NCBI GenBank assembly: GCA_022747635.1 | Contig: JAKTNV010000001.1 | Span: 31,619,040-31,683,039 of the forward strand | DNA: 64,000 nt | Origin: Hetaerina americana | Taxonomy: Eukaryota > Arthropoda > Insecta > Odonata > Calopterygidae | Direction of reading: 5' to 3' | Shown here: positions 11,901 to 23,990 of the stretch, one piece after another | Position numbering within the stretch: position 1 is the first letter of the stretch | Layout: each line of letters opens with the position of its first letter | Notes under the pieces: model-generated | What the model saw: the letters and a program-made list of their open reading frames with translations, nothing else | What the model was told of the DNA's origin: nothing | Databases searched by the model: none | Program-made: the position numbers and the translations under genes

Positions 11901-12700
11901 ATATATGAACAAATTACCATATAAATACAGCTCAAAGAGGTTGAATAATTTTACACAATAAAGTTGTTGAATTACCTGAACAATTGAAATTAATTTAATA
12001 AACGCTATGCAGTGCACATTAAGTGTAAATTTCTTTTACCTATTGATGTTTGAATGATTTTCTTCGCTCATAAATAAATCATCTTACCTACTTTGATTCA
12101 TAACTAGAGGTTCCTCAATGATCTGTTGCCTATAGATTTTGTAGACTACCTAAACCTACTAGCTTTTAATGAATTGGAGAAGTTCCTTTGCTCCACAGAT
12201 TATAAGGCATAATATTTATCCAATTGATTGATGTCTCTAATCTCTCTGCCGTCAATAGATTTCCACTTTGTGAATGACGGAGTGATTCGCAGGAAATTTC
12301 TCATTTAGAGGGAAAGTTACCGAGCTCCAAGCATCCCTGTTTTCCTCCTTCAAATAAAATTAAAGGGATATACCAAGTGCGGTCGGTGCTGCAAATAAAA
12401 ATAGCAAGGTTATTCTAAATCAATTGAATTTATCCCATGGGTTTAAGAGATATGGCGTGCGTTACTTGTATTCCTTCAGAGGAAAAAGTCGCACTCACTC
12501 CGGAGATAATTACTTCTATAAGTGCCTCCTCTTCATTCATTCACTTGAAGGTTTACGGATCTGTAAAAGATGAAAAAAAGTAGGAGCGGTTAGATATTGG
12601 TTGGCCGTAGGTAGTGAAACCAGGTATTTTTTCCTTAACTGCGTGCTGAGGGAAAATTTCCTTTCAGCACACCCCAAAAAAATTAGCCCCGTTAACGGAA
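8942..12700. other. Long AT-rich gene-free stretch
   Basis: This is AT-rich, unique-looking DNA. Open frames are at most about 80 codons and none is recognisable. The only structure I can support is the short hairpin at 9942-9975. Confidence 0.5.
9942..9975. repeat. Short hairpin with 16-bp arms
   Basis: Arms at 9942-9957 (CAACTTGGAGAATATT) and 9960-9975 (AATATTCTCCTAGTTG) are reverse complements with one T/T mismatch and a 2-nt loop. The function is unknown. It could be a stem in a transcript or simply a chance palindrome. Confidence 0.9.
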
Positions 12701-13440
12701 ATACCTCAGCCATCTTCTAGGGACATACTCGCCCTCCTTCATTTCCCTCCTGCTCTTCGCTTCCTCCCTCCGCGACCGTCTTTCCCTTCGCCTTCTCCGC
12801 TCGCAAGTACCACCACGATTCCACTCTCCCTGTCCTTCGCCGACTTTGCCCTCCCGTCCTCCCCGCCCTTCCCCATCGCCGAAACGAGGAACTTCCTCGG
12901 ACAGATCCGGGGAAGAAGTTTTTTTTTCAGGCACACAGTGGGGAAAGGGGTCCCGGCGAGTACAGGGGTGAAGTGAAGGAGGGACAAGAGGAGAAGTAGG
13001 ATGGAAGCGTGTTGGACGGAGGAAGGAAGGGGTCAGGCACAGAGAGAGAGAGGCTGGTTAGAAATTTACGCCGGCGTAGACGCTCTCGCCCTCTAGCTCG
13101 GGGGCAGGAGATGTTTTTAAGATGGCAGATGCGGAGTGGGTGGATGGCGGTGAGGGACGGGAGGGTGGTGAGATGGAAGAGCGGAGAGAAAGGCAGAGGG
13201 GAGGAGTGGTTTGAGGGAGAGGAAGGGGAAGGAGCCGGAGAGACCCTCCGCTCACCCGGCGGCTTAGAGGGGGACAGATTCGTAGGTTCAAGGAAGGGAC
13301 GTGGGTTGAGTGAATGGGGTTCGGCGAAGGAGATGGGGATTGGCGGTCCTGGATTGGGCTGGGAAGGAGAGTTCTGAGCGGGAACGGAGGTGGAATGCTT
13401 TGGAGAAGAACGTAAGTAGTTTTGTGGGTGGGGAGAGGGT
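12701..13440. other. Strand-switching polypyrimidine-to-polypurine island
   Basis: The + strand is C/T-rich at about 12720-12880 and G/A-rich from about 12905 to 13440. Open frames on both strands (up to 122 codons) consist almost entirely of Arg, Gly, Glu and Lys, or of Ser, Pro and Leu, and are artefacts of composition. A consensus donor-like GTAAGT occurs at 13412 at the downstream edge, which is weak evidence of anything. Confidence 0.75.
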
Positions 13441-15535
13441 GGTGGAATGATACGACTGAAATACTAGGATAGGAATGAGAATGTAATTATAGATAAATTG
13501 ATAGATAAATAAATGTATTCACGGGTAAGAAACAAAAAGGAGAACGTCTAGTCCTCGAATTTATATTTCCTTCTCGGAATAGGATTAATTATCTTCCTAC
13601 GCATCCGAATTAACAAGTGAATGGTGAGCTGGGATGATAAAACCTTAACTTATTTCCTTTTATGTTAGAGACGAGGAAAAATTCTTTGGAAGTGCTTAAA
13701 TGTAAATGATACTTTGCTCTAACTGGTCTGTCAAATCCAAGTTTAAATATCGTCACCATTCTCAATAAAATTCATTTTAGAAGAATACACGTATATTACT
13801 GGTATCATGCTGAGTGCGATTGATGTATGATGAGGATTCATAATAAGCAAGGGAATTTAACGAGAAAGTCAAGCAATAGAAAGGCTAAAATAGGCATTAA
13901 ATTAGGGGCGATGAACAAGAGCATGTCGAATGGTATTCCTATTTGGGGGGTGTTTTAGAAAAAATACGGGAAATAAAGAAGTGAGGGCATTAAAAGAAGA
14001 AATTCTTTAGATAAAGAGGGGAAAAAAGAAAGTGAAATAGGCGGAAAGGAAAACAAACGATCAAGATCTAGGTGTGCTAGGGGAAAAGAGACAGCGGTTG
14101 GGAGACATTTTAAGGGAGGATGAGTAGATGCAAGAGATACTGAGATGCAATAGGATGCTGACGATGGTAAAGAGGGAAGATTCGAAGTAAAGCGAGATAA
14201 AGGGAGGAAACAAATAGGTATCCCTGAAAGTAAAATACGAATATAGCTAAGAAGACAAATAACAATATCATATATTAATAGGTTTAGCGAACAATTGTTC
14301 GATGAGATGTATTCATAAGGGTGCATTTAAAGCACTGGGAAGAGGCGGTGGCACGTAAAAAATTGAGGAATATCAATACTAAAAGGTTAAACATTCCCAA
14401 TAATTTGGATTCAATACGTTAAGTAGATACAATTAAGTTTTTTAATAACATTTCGTTTTCTTAGAAAATGATTTTTTCTACTTCAAACAGCTTTGCAATA
14501 ATATTCTGATACTTTTATGAGTACCTCTTATTCATAAAATAAAATTATTAACTGAACAAAACAAAAAAAAAATTCAGCCTGTTTTCATCCCTTTTTAGCC
14601 GAAAAAAATGCCCATACTAGCTTTTCAATGAATAGCTTTATTTTTAAGAGTTTATACTATGAGCGCTCTTTTACTTATAATTCATTTTTTAACTCTTTTT
14701 ATTCTAAATACGAAATAAATGTGGATGCATAACTTAAGTTGTAATTAATAGTAACAACATTTTACTGGCATGCAAACGAGGCGGTGGAGAAGGTTTCAGC
14801 TCGAATCACGGTAAAAGTTGAAACGATAATAATATTTCGCGAACCCCAGTCTTGAAGATCTAAATTGTTGTCAAAAATTCAAAACAACTAAAATACCGAG
14901 TAAAAGACTAAAGTGAAATGAATAGATGCATGGAATATATGAGTGAAGGATTATGGGGTAACTTGGAAATTAATTTGGATCTGCAGGAGTGCCGGTTTTA
15001 TGGAATTGCTCTGTACTTCTGTGTTGCATCTCAGCGGTAATTCCTCTCTGGTCAGTGGATAGTATTCCACATATTACACTTAATTGGTGTTCATATAAAC
15101 AATAATTAAATAGCACTTTACTGATTATAGTAGCTGAAGGTTTTACCCCTAATAATATGTCCAACCATATTCCTACTTGAAACATTCAAGAGAGAAAATT
15201 GGGATTTAATGAAACGCATGGGCAGTGGAAATTATTTTAATTTATTGAGTTATAAAATAAATACTTTACGTACCAGAAAACATTGTAGCACGAATATTCT
15301 ACTCCAATTTCACTAAAAGAAAATGGACTTAACGTGGGCGAAATTGAGATCAACAGGTCTCCCCTGCCGTCCAACCCAATCTCCCGATAAAAGTACTTAA
15401 GATGCATTTAAGGGATACGAGAGTAAAGGGCTGGCCAAGAAGAAAACAACTGGTATGCATCAAACGATCATCATTCGAAGGCATAAAAAGGGAAGTAAAC
15501 CAAAAAGCAGTTGGCTAAGAAGGGTCCCGGTTTTT
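13441..15535. other. AT-rich non-coding sequence
   Basis: This contains GATA/AAAT-type short repeats at about 13484-13512 and a purine-rich patch at about 13960-14220. A perfect 14-bp palindrome, CGAACAATTGTTCG, lies at 14288-14301. No gene is recognised. A 123-codon minus-strand frame (13955-14326) falls in the purine-rich patch and is low complexity. Confidence 0.5.
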
Positions 15536-16330
15536 TTGTTGAAAATCCATGGTGAGGACCAAAGTTTGGGAAGACGAGGAGTGGAAGCAGAAAACAAAAA
15601 AAACGCGACGTAGAGGAGAATGAAAAACGGGAAGGAAGGGAGAGAGATTGGGGGAAGGGAGGGATGAGGGGAAGAAATATGTGCGCGGGAGGTGACGGAG
15701 AAAATGAGATAAAAGAAGCGGAAGGAAAGAGGGACGGTGAGGAGTGGGGATGGAAGAGGAAAAATAAAGAACAAGATAGAGAGAAGAGTTAGGAAGTGGA
15801 GTATGAATGGGATGGAGAGGGAGGGACAAGGGCTATCTCGGGTTGTGCGGAGGGTGGGGGATGGGATATGAGGGAGGAAGGGATGGATAGCCGTGGTCAC
15901 CGTTTGACAGGAGGTGGGCGAGCCCGGAAAGGGGGATATCGTGTGTGGGGAGTAGGAAGGGTGAGGCGGAGGACATTTTTGCGTGACATCTTGTGGGTGC
16001 GTGTCTCGCGCGAACGAATTCGTGGCACGGAACGGCCACCTGCTGCGACGGCCGTCGTTCTCTGGATCACAAAACCCCCATTCTCTCTCTCTCTCACTCT
16101 CCTCCTCTCCTATCCAACCTTCTCCACCCCCATCCCACCAATCCAATCCCTCCCATCCCGGCCGTCCTTTGCCCTGTCCCCCCCCTACCCTCTTCTCCCC
16201 TTCCCCGCCGCACCCACGCAAAGCGGTCCGAGTGAAGGAATCGAGTGTGACGGAGGCGGAGAGTGCTCCCGGAATGGAAGCTGTTGTGCGCGGCGCCTTC
16301 TTTTTTTTTCTCTGAATTTCCTTCCGCTGA
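15536..16330. other. Strand-switching polypurine-to-polypyrimidine island
   Basis: The + strand is heavily G/A from about 15540 to 15990, then heavily C/T from about 16065 to 16212, including a CT microsatellite near 16081-16105. This polarity means a transcript through it could pair imperfectly with itself. The longest open frame of the window (337 codons, minus strand, 15460-16473) lies here. It is low-complexity Ser/Pro/Leu/Phe and has strong shadow frames on the + strand, so it is not called as a gene. Confidence 0.75.
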
Positions 16331-19300
16331 ATCCTGCGACGCTCTGAGACGTTATTCAAGGGTTCGAGGACGCAAGTGGATCGTGATAATAGGAATGTGC
16401 TCTCTTCTTTCATTTTTTTTAGCTCACAGATGAATCGGCGTCCCAGGTCATCCCTTTCCTCCCTAAACATCATTTCTGTGGGCGTGCATGTAGTTTGGAG
16501 AGTTTTTTTTCCCCTTTAGAAAATGGACGGCGGGAAGTTGGAGTTGGTAAGTCAGAGGGATTGAAAAAAAATCCAAAGGAGAAGCGTGGAATATCGGTGG
16601 CGAGAGTAGAAAGTAGATGGGATAAATAAAGAGTTGGAGTTGGATAAATATTGGAAGTTTACTTTGAAGGTTCGAATTGAAAGAGTAATAATGAGATGAA
16701 TAAATGTAATTACTTTTAGGGGCAAGGATTTGAGGCTCCAGAGCCATATTATCATTGAAATTAAAAAAAAGGAAAAAAGGTTTAAATTTTTTGATGGTGG
16801 GGAAGAATTTATGGTATAATAGGATATATAACGGGAGAAGGAGTATTTACACCATGAGAAACGTTTCCTCTAGTGGTATGTTGGTTGTTTAACGATAATA
16901 AGGACTTAAGCAAACTTTATCGGGAATGAAAATTATATTGAAGCGCATTTAAAATGGTGGCAGCTTTATCTAAATATGCACCTGGTGGTACCCATGCAGC
17001 CGCATCAAAATTTATGATATACATTTGTCGCTTGAGTTTTTTCTGGTTTAAGGTCCGCCAGTTGATAAATCGTCATAACTTTCCTAGCACGGATATTGGA
17101 TGGGTATTCTTTGTTGGGGAATCAATATTATTATGCTTTCATGTAACCTGATATTTGACCTTCTATTTAGTAATCCACGCGAGGCAAGGAGCTAAAGTTG
17201 ATGAATTGAATGAAATTGATAAAATTAAGTATGAAAGAGGAGGCGATGAATGCGAAAGGACAAAATACTAAAATGTATGTAAAAACTATATGATATCATC
17301 GAAAATATTGATTTAACAGTGGCCAAAACAATCTAAAAACTGTTTCGCTGCTTAGCTTCAACAAGTTTAATTTACTGGAGAATATACTTGTATTTAATTC
17401 AAATCAATAATTTCAGCCCATTGAGGATCAAATACTGAATTTTATGACGTAATATTTACTTAAGCTAAATATTAACTTTAGTATCACCCTTTGATATGAT
17501 TGGAATTTTTTATTCAATTAAGGTTTGGAATAGGCGATCATTTGACCATTTTAGATAACCACTTTTAAGTCGACTCCCAAAATTCGTCGCGATTGTCTTC
17601 ATCTGTGAAATCGTTTTAAACTCACATAAATAATATTCATATTGCTTAGGTACAAACTTTATACTTTGTTATCAATTTAATTTCCAAAAGATTTTCATTT
17701 TTAAATCTATTGGCATTATATATCTATTAGTACACAGTCGGACCAAATATATTATTACTTAAATTGTATCCAGCGTTGGGAAATAAAGGTGGGTTCGCGA
17801 TCTTTCGCTTCTTGTAAATTTTGCTAACCATATACATCCAGTCTTGCTGCATTTTAAAAGAAGCAAGTGCATGGAAAATACACTTTAAAGTTCATGTATG
17901 ATAAGGATAGTTAAAAATCTTATCAACCTATTCGTTAGTAACGATCGAAGAACTGGGTCGCTAAGTTATGCGCCGTAGTGCGTATAAGCTTCGATGGGTT
18001 TTATAGCGATTTAATGGGTAATTGCCATTCTGCATTCCTACATTTTCGTATCATTTCATACAATTCTCCGAAAATCATCTAAGCAAATAGTAACAGCAGT
18101 TCGGCAGCAAACGGTTCTAGAAGGATTGTTTCGTCTGTACCAGCAAGAATAATGCATAAAGCTGCGTCGAGGAGAGGATGATATAGTTAAACGGGTTTCC
18201 GATGAGATAACATCAAAGTTAATAAAATAAATCCTCACTCTTTTTGTTCCTGGGAAAAAATACGTAAGTAATGCTTTAATTCATTCAAATGACATGCAAA
18301 TAAATAAATTCTTCTTCCGTAGAAAGAGAATTCCATCATAAAATATCATACATACATGAATGTTTCGGATTTAAAATAATAAAAAGGTCGATCAAATTTT
18401 TAATTAATTTGTTCATATTGATGCCATGACTCATATATGCTGGATATTCTTATTACAATATCCACGAAGCCGATATTCTTATTTGATTCAAATTCACCAA
18501 ATGTGTATATTACAGTAAAGCTTTGCAAAGAGTTTAGAACTTGGCAGGCACCATCGGTAAAGATATAAGAAAAGACTTGTTAAAACTATAATATAGAATG
18601 TAATATTACATGAACAGCACATGAACTTAGTTCCTGAGGCAAGGGGATGAGCTTGAATCCGAGAATTTTTAGATGTTATAGAGAACTCGAGGTTAGATAG
18701 GAGTATTTTGGGAAGAAGATGATCGAAGAAAATAAAATTGATGGAATGGGAAACGATAAGTGAAGTCTTGGCATGGTAGTGGAAGAGGGAGAAGGTTGTT
18801 TATCGAAATTCGAGGTAGAGTGGAGATGTGAAGGCAGGAGACAGAAAGATGCAATTGGTTGTTGAGGACGGCAATACAGGGAAGAATGATAAAAAGGCTA
18901 GGTAGAGGGAGAAAAAGAAAGATCTTGGCTGCAATTAAGAAGGGTAGAAAGCATGTAGAGATATAAGTAGTCGTGTATCAAGCATGGGATTTTAGAAAGT
19001 ATTGTGTCATGTTAGTTACGACTTAGAACGGCAAAAGTGTAATATGCCATGTTTCATCGAGAACCTACCATAAGACTGCTGCTAAAAAGTACCATATACT
19101 CAAGCAGTAATGGACACCAGTAGCACTATAGGAACACTTCCAACTCTATCAACAAAGATGAAAGACATTTTGATATAAATTTAAGGCATGAGTGTGAAGT
19201 AATTGCGCCAATTATATGTGCGTTCAACAATGTCCATTTAACGTTTTGCCTACAACATAATTTCTTTAACTCCCGTTAGTGTTAGAAAGTACTTACAAGA

Positions 19301-20100
19301 TTTGCTGCAGCAGGAGGTATATTGGATGCCACGGAAACTATTTCACCTAGTGGAAGGGTGCCCTCAGGCATGAAATTAAGGGCATTTCTATGGCCGTTGT
19401 ACAAAGAATTTTCTTTTAAATGATACCTAGAATGATACTCGAGGACGGCCTTAGGGATTATTAAAAAATGTCTTCTCCCTCAAGCGTGTTTACGAAGTTG
19501 AAAAATGCTGCTGGATTAAACCCGAGGCGTAATGACCGTAATAGTTCGTGGAATCGCTGCCGCGTTTCGACAGGCATCGGACAATCCTCCATTTAGCTCA
19601 GTTAGTTAACTAAAGTCTAATTAAGTGAATTCCCTATTCGTCACGTACTCTCTCGGATTCTCTCAGGAATTGCAGCAGAATGTAGGTTAGTTTTCACGTC
19701 AACTCCTCAAAGGCTGAGTTTAAACTATCCTTCACTGCTGAATATGTGCTGTAGCGTATCGAAAATAAAACCTTTCTTCCCTTTAGATATTTTTGTCTCA
19801 AGAGAGTGCGCACTCGCCTATGCTGAAATCGTTTTCCTGCGGGTCGTCAAAGGTTCGAGGGAAGTTAAGAACCTTCCGACGGAACGTATCCATTATTGAC
19901 GATTTAATCACGAGAGAAATCATGAGAGAGCGACACGAGACGAAGGACGTTAATGTTTTCGCATTTCAGTATCCAACAAGGAACTTGTGGTGGGTTAGAA
20001 GTTTAAAGGCTTTTATACGTTCCTCCCAAGCAGCCCTTAAATATGAGGCAGAACCGTTTATTTGGCGCGGGCGTTTCGGTAAGCTTCGCCATGAGGGCGC
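16331..20100. other. Long AT-rich gene-free stretch
   Basis: Only short unrecognised open frames occur (for example 16463-16747 minus, 94 codons, and 19793-20104 plus, 103 codons). A purine-rich patch lies at about 18640-18960. No transposon ends, RNA genes or clear repeats were seen. Confidence 0.45.
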
Positions 20101-21520
20101 GTGAATTCCCGCCATGGTGCGGCGGCGGACGTATTATTTGTCTCCTCGCCTTCAGTCGCGCACCTATCTCTCTCCCACTGAGGTGAAGATGATCAATCTC
20201 AGCCGTCCCTCCAAGAGAGATGGAACCCGAAAAGTCCCCACGAAATACCTCCGACCCCAAGTCCGGATGCGCCGAACAAGCAGGCGTCCTCCGAGCTCCC
20301 GTATAACGAAGACATCGCAGACCGGCGGATAGTGGTGGGAAAGGGGAGCAGAAGACGAGAGGAGAACGGGTCAGGGTGGGTAAAGAGAAGAGGGGCGACC
20401 CCGGGTGGCCGGAGCAACTTTCACGTAAGGTTCACCTCCTGCAGAAGTTTTCGGATTCGACTACTCCGCACCCCTCTCCTTCCCCCGTCTTCTTCTCCAC
20501 CCCCTCCGGCTTCCCTCGCCCTACTTCCCCATTCGTCAGCATCCCCTTCGCTCGCCCCCTCCGATTCCACGGAGATATAAAATATACTCAGGAGCACCCC
20601 CCTCTCACGCTCCCCTGTGGGACAGGGTCACGCACTGAGGTGTTCGTGTGATAGGGTGTAGGGGTTGTGGGGGCACGGTGGGGTTGGGATGGAGTGAATG
20701 TGCTCCTGTGTGTATGTGTTGGCTTGCATGTGTGTGTTCCCGCTCGCGAGCTATGGCTCTCTCTCTCTCTCTTTCACTCTCTTTCTCTCTCTGTCTCCTC
20801 TCCGAATTCCCAAAAAATAGCACCAACAAACGAGATTTCCGTCAAACTTTTTGGATCCCAAAGCCTATTCGGTCACGTTCCAAAGGGTGCGCCGAATCCC
20901 TCACCCCTTCCTACCCTCTTCGTCCTCCCCGCGTGCCACGCCTCCAAGCACCGACCCCTCCTGGACCACTTCCCCTCCTCCTTAGACCCCCATACCTTGG
21001 ATCCCACTCCCCGCCCACCCTCCTTACCCGATGTCCTTTCCCTCCATTTCCACTCCCGATCCTCCTCCTCACACCATCGCCTTGCCTAACATACACACTC
21101 ATGTGCACACACGCACATACATCGAGTCCACCCTCTCCGCCATTCCGCCCACCCCTACTCCTTCTATCCACTCGCATCCGAAGTTATTTGCTTTCGCATC
21201 GCACGTCTCCTTCCCGCGGCCCTCCTCGAATCGCTCCAGCCGGCTCCACTCCTCATCCGAATCCCCCTTATTTTCCCCTCCATCCATCTCCTCATCCTCC
21301 CCTCCATCACCCTAGACCTTATTCATCCTCAACTCCTTCCTCTCTCCCTCCCTTCCTCTCTCCCTCCCTGCCTCTCTCTTCCCCCGCTCCTCCCCCTTAT
21401 TTCAGAGCCCCACCCCTTCGTCCACCATCACGGCCTCCAACACTCCGCTGTCCTCCCCCATTTCATGCCCCAGCGTTGGACGTTCCGACTCTCCAGCCTT
21501 TTGATCAAAATAACGGCTTC
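20101..21520. other. Long GC-rich, predominantly polypyrimidine island
   Basis: A short purine-rich block (about 20330-20400) is followed by C/T-rich DNA (about 20440-20560) and a G-rich patch (20650-20700). From about 20755 to 21480 it is nearly continuous C/T, with a CT run at 20757-20795 and CCCT-type minisatellite repeats at about 21330-21390. The 308-codon + frame (20648-21574) is Ser/Pro/Leu/Arg-rich throughout and shadowed in other frames. It has no domain that I can identify. Confidence 0.75.
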
Positions 21521-22560
21521 GAATCACGTATTTTACTTCACCTTCGACATGGTGCTCATTTCTCCAAACTATGAGTCAATTTTCAAGTTTTTTGTCTCAT
21601 TTGTTTCAAACCGAGTCTTTAAATAACAGAAATATTTAATAATGTTACTATTGATATTTTACAGGGTTTAATTTGGAAAATTGAGTATTAGCTTTGAAAA
21701 CTTTCAGAGGACCAGTGAATTAACTTGTCTCATTTAGTAACAAGTCTCTTGTTCTTACACGATGAAATAATGGTTTCAATGGGAGGCAAATGGTTTCCTT
21801 TTAGGTTCACGGCAAATATACTCTTCCATCGTGCTTCAGTTTCAGGAGGTCATGCCACTAAGACTGTTTATTAAGCCTTTTAGAGTATAACTGGCATTAT
21901 TCAGAGTGAAGAGATTGAAAATAATTTCTATATACCACCAAACCAAGGTATAGTGAAATCTATAATCTAGAAATCTAGACATTTTTCGTATTATTTACTT
22001 TTACGATGCAGGGAAAAAGATCTAAGGCACATAAAGGAGTCTCTAGTATCCCATAACATGGATCAAGTAACACACACAAAGTGCGCAAACTTTTTTGTAA
22101 CACGTTTCTTCCAACCATTCTGTCAGGAGATGACCAAATCGTTGAGTATTGTTCATTTACTTCGAGAGTATGGTATTCCCCACCGCTAAGGTGCGGAATA
22201 CCTTCCTCTCCAAGGTATTCCGCACCTTAATGGTGCGGAATACCTTTGAGAGGAAGGGGATGTCTTAGGAAAATATAATATAATTGTAACAAAATTCTAA
22301 TGACTGAAATGGATTCAAACTTAGAATTTCTGAGGGAATAATGTTAGATCAGAATATCCCCCGGGATGATCTTGGTCGGATATGTTACCGTTTTGGCCAT
22401 CCAGTCCCCTCTCAATGTCCAGGTCCCCAAGTTCTTTGCGGCCGATTAAGGCATGACTTCCGCTGCCGACTCAGGGTTGTACTGTAGATTACTCGGCAGA
22501 AACCTCCTTGTCTTCGTTCTCGTTTAAGGTGACATTTCTGTATATGAACGGAGCGAGATA
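21521..22560. other. AT-rich non-coding sequence with a palindromic cluster
   Basis: No gene is recognised. The notable content is the 73-bp palindrome at 22172-22244, listed separately. Confidence 0.5.
22172..22244. repeat. 73-bp imperfect palindrome of four alternating 13-mers
   Basis: The 13-mer GGTATTCCGCACC occurs at 22172 (one mismatch) and 22214. Its reverse complement GGTGCGGAATACC occurs at 22190 and 22232. Starts are spaced 18, 24 and 18 bp. All four share a single dyad centre at 22208, so 22172-22204 pairs with 22212-22244: 33-bp arms, three mismatches and a 7-nt loop CCTCTCC. Inside, an 18-bp stem is perfect. The loop sequence is also echoed in inverse form just downstream at 22245-22257. 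The stem length and loop resemble a hairpin-RNA precursor, but I match it to no known microRNA. It could equally be a DNA-level palindrome. Confidence 0.93.
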
Positions 22561-23990
22561 GGCACACTTCATCACGTGAAGGTCAGAACCGCAGGGTCTG
22601 GAGATGCTGCGGCGTCATGTCTGCCGGCGAAAATCCCTTCCTCGCTCCTCACGAGCGATGAGCCTTGCTTGCACCGACCCGCGGACACTAGTCGCAATCT
22701 CGCCCCTCTTGGTATAAAGTTGATGGAGAACAGCGAATAAACTGTTCTCCTCTCGTAATCAATAACCCCGCCCCTCTTCTGCCTCCTTCCCTGTAAGTGT
22801 GTTCCTTTCCCTTCGCGCAGTTTTTTCATTCCCCAAACGTCACCCAGTCTCCCGACCCACTTCATTTTCCCACTTCCACATTTGTGCTTCTTCCTGTGGT
22901 CTCTCCAGAACCCCTTTATTAGGAATGGTGACGGCGAGAAATGAAGCGACACGAAATCCATCGTCGTGAGTGCCGTATCGATTTTGCCAATGATTTACCA
23001 CCCGCTGCATGAAACACGTAATTTCATGCATTTCAGAAACTCGCTGGACCCGGAATAACTTAGTTTATCTGAATATTTATCAAATAAATATCCATTTTTT
23101 AAATGAAAATGAGCTGGACGAAGACGCCAATTGCAATCTTCGGTTGGTGGAAGCCGCCACGTATTTATTGCAAAAGTATGTAGTTTAACTCAATCTCCTT
23201 TGAATCGTTCTCAGTTATTTTTTGACTGCAATCGCTGTTTTTAAATATTGGTTTTGATCTATTGTTATAATAGTGACATTATTACTACCAGGAAATTTTA
23301 GACAAAATTTATCTAAATCTTAGAAGAATTGAAAACTGTGTCTAATGATTTTACTTCATCAACACTGCGTTCGAAACTGGAGGCATGGATCTGTAACGAC
23401 GATGGCCTTTCGATATTACGCTTGAGCTCTTTTCATTCCTTCCTCAGTCGTGACTCCTCTCCCTATACCATTTGAGAACCAATCAGTGTAACCCCGGTCC
23501 AAAACACCGAGTACCCTGGAATTCCGATGCACACACATAACTCATCTTCTCCCAATACTTCCATTCAACCTTCTTTTCCATTCTCGAGTTCTTGCCCAAC
23601 CCCTCCATCCACTCCCCTTCTTCTCCAGCTCGATCCCCCTCAGTGAATCGAGGCCTATCTCCCATTGGCGGACGAACACAAGAAGGGAGGAGGAAGGATG
23701 CTATATGAAGGCATTGGGACTACTTCTCTGCTTCAGCCTCTGCATCATTCCTTTCCCTTACTCCAATAGTCCCCCTTGAGCACACAGGCGAGACCCAGCC
23801 ATCCTCCCGATGGTCCCGGGACCTCCTCCACTCCAATCGCTCCCAGTCCTCTCGCACGGCAGGCTCTACTCCCGCCCTCCCCTTCTACTCTTCCCTACCC
23901 CCTCGCATTGGTCCACGAATGACTTTACGTCTTGGCCCTGACTTTTCTTTATCATCATCCCACATTCTATCTCGTCTCTGGCCCTATGAA
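22561..23990. other. GC-richer region with two polypyrimidine blocks
   Basis: C/T-rich blocks lie at about 22740-22880 and about 23440-23910, separated by an AT-rich section at about 23040-23400. The 129-codon minus frame at 22572-22961 is unrecognised. I see no firm gene. Confidence 0.55.

Noticed and set aside
15460..16473. 337-codon minus-strand open frame
   Set aside because: It spans a polypurine/polypyrimidine switch, is Ser/Pro/Leu/Phe low complexity, has long shadow frames on the other strand and contains no domain. Stop codons are simply rare in such tracts.
19590..19625. TTTAGCTCAGTTAGTTAACT, resembling a tRNA D-arm
   Set aside because: There is no matching acceptor stem, anticodon arm or T-arm at the required spacing.
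20648..21574. 308-codon plus-strand open frame
   Set aside because: It is translated polypyrimidine (Ser/Pro/Leu/Arg) with overlapping frames of similar quality. There is no recognisable motif.
22172..22244. CRISPR array reading of the regularly spaced 13-mers
   Set aside because: The copies alternate in orientation around a dyad, spacing is only a few bases, and the context is eukaryotic. This is a palindrome, not a repeat-spacer array.
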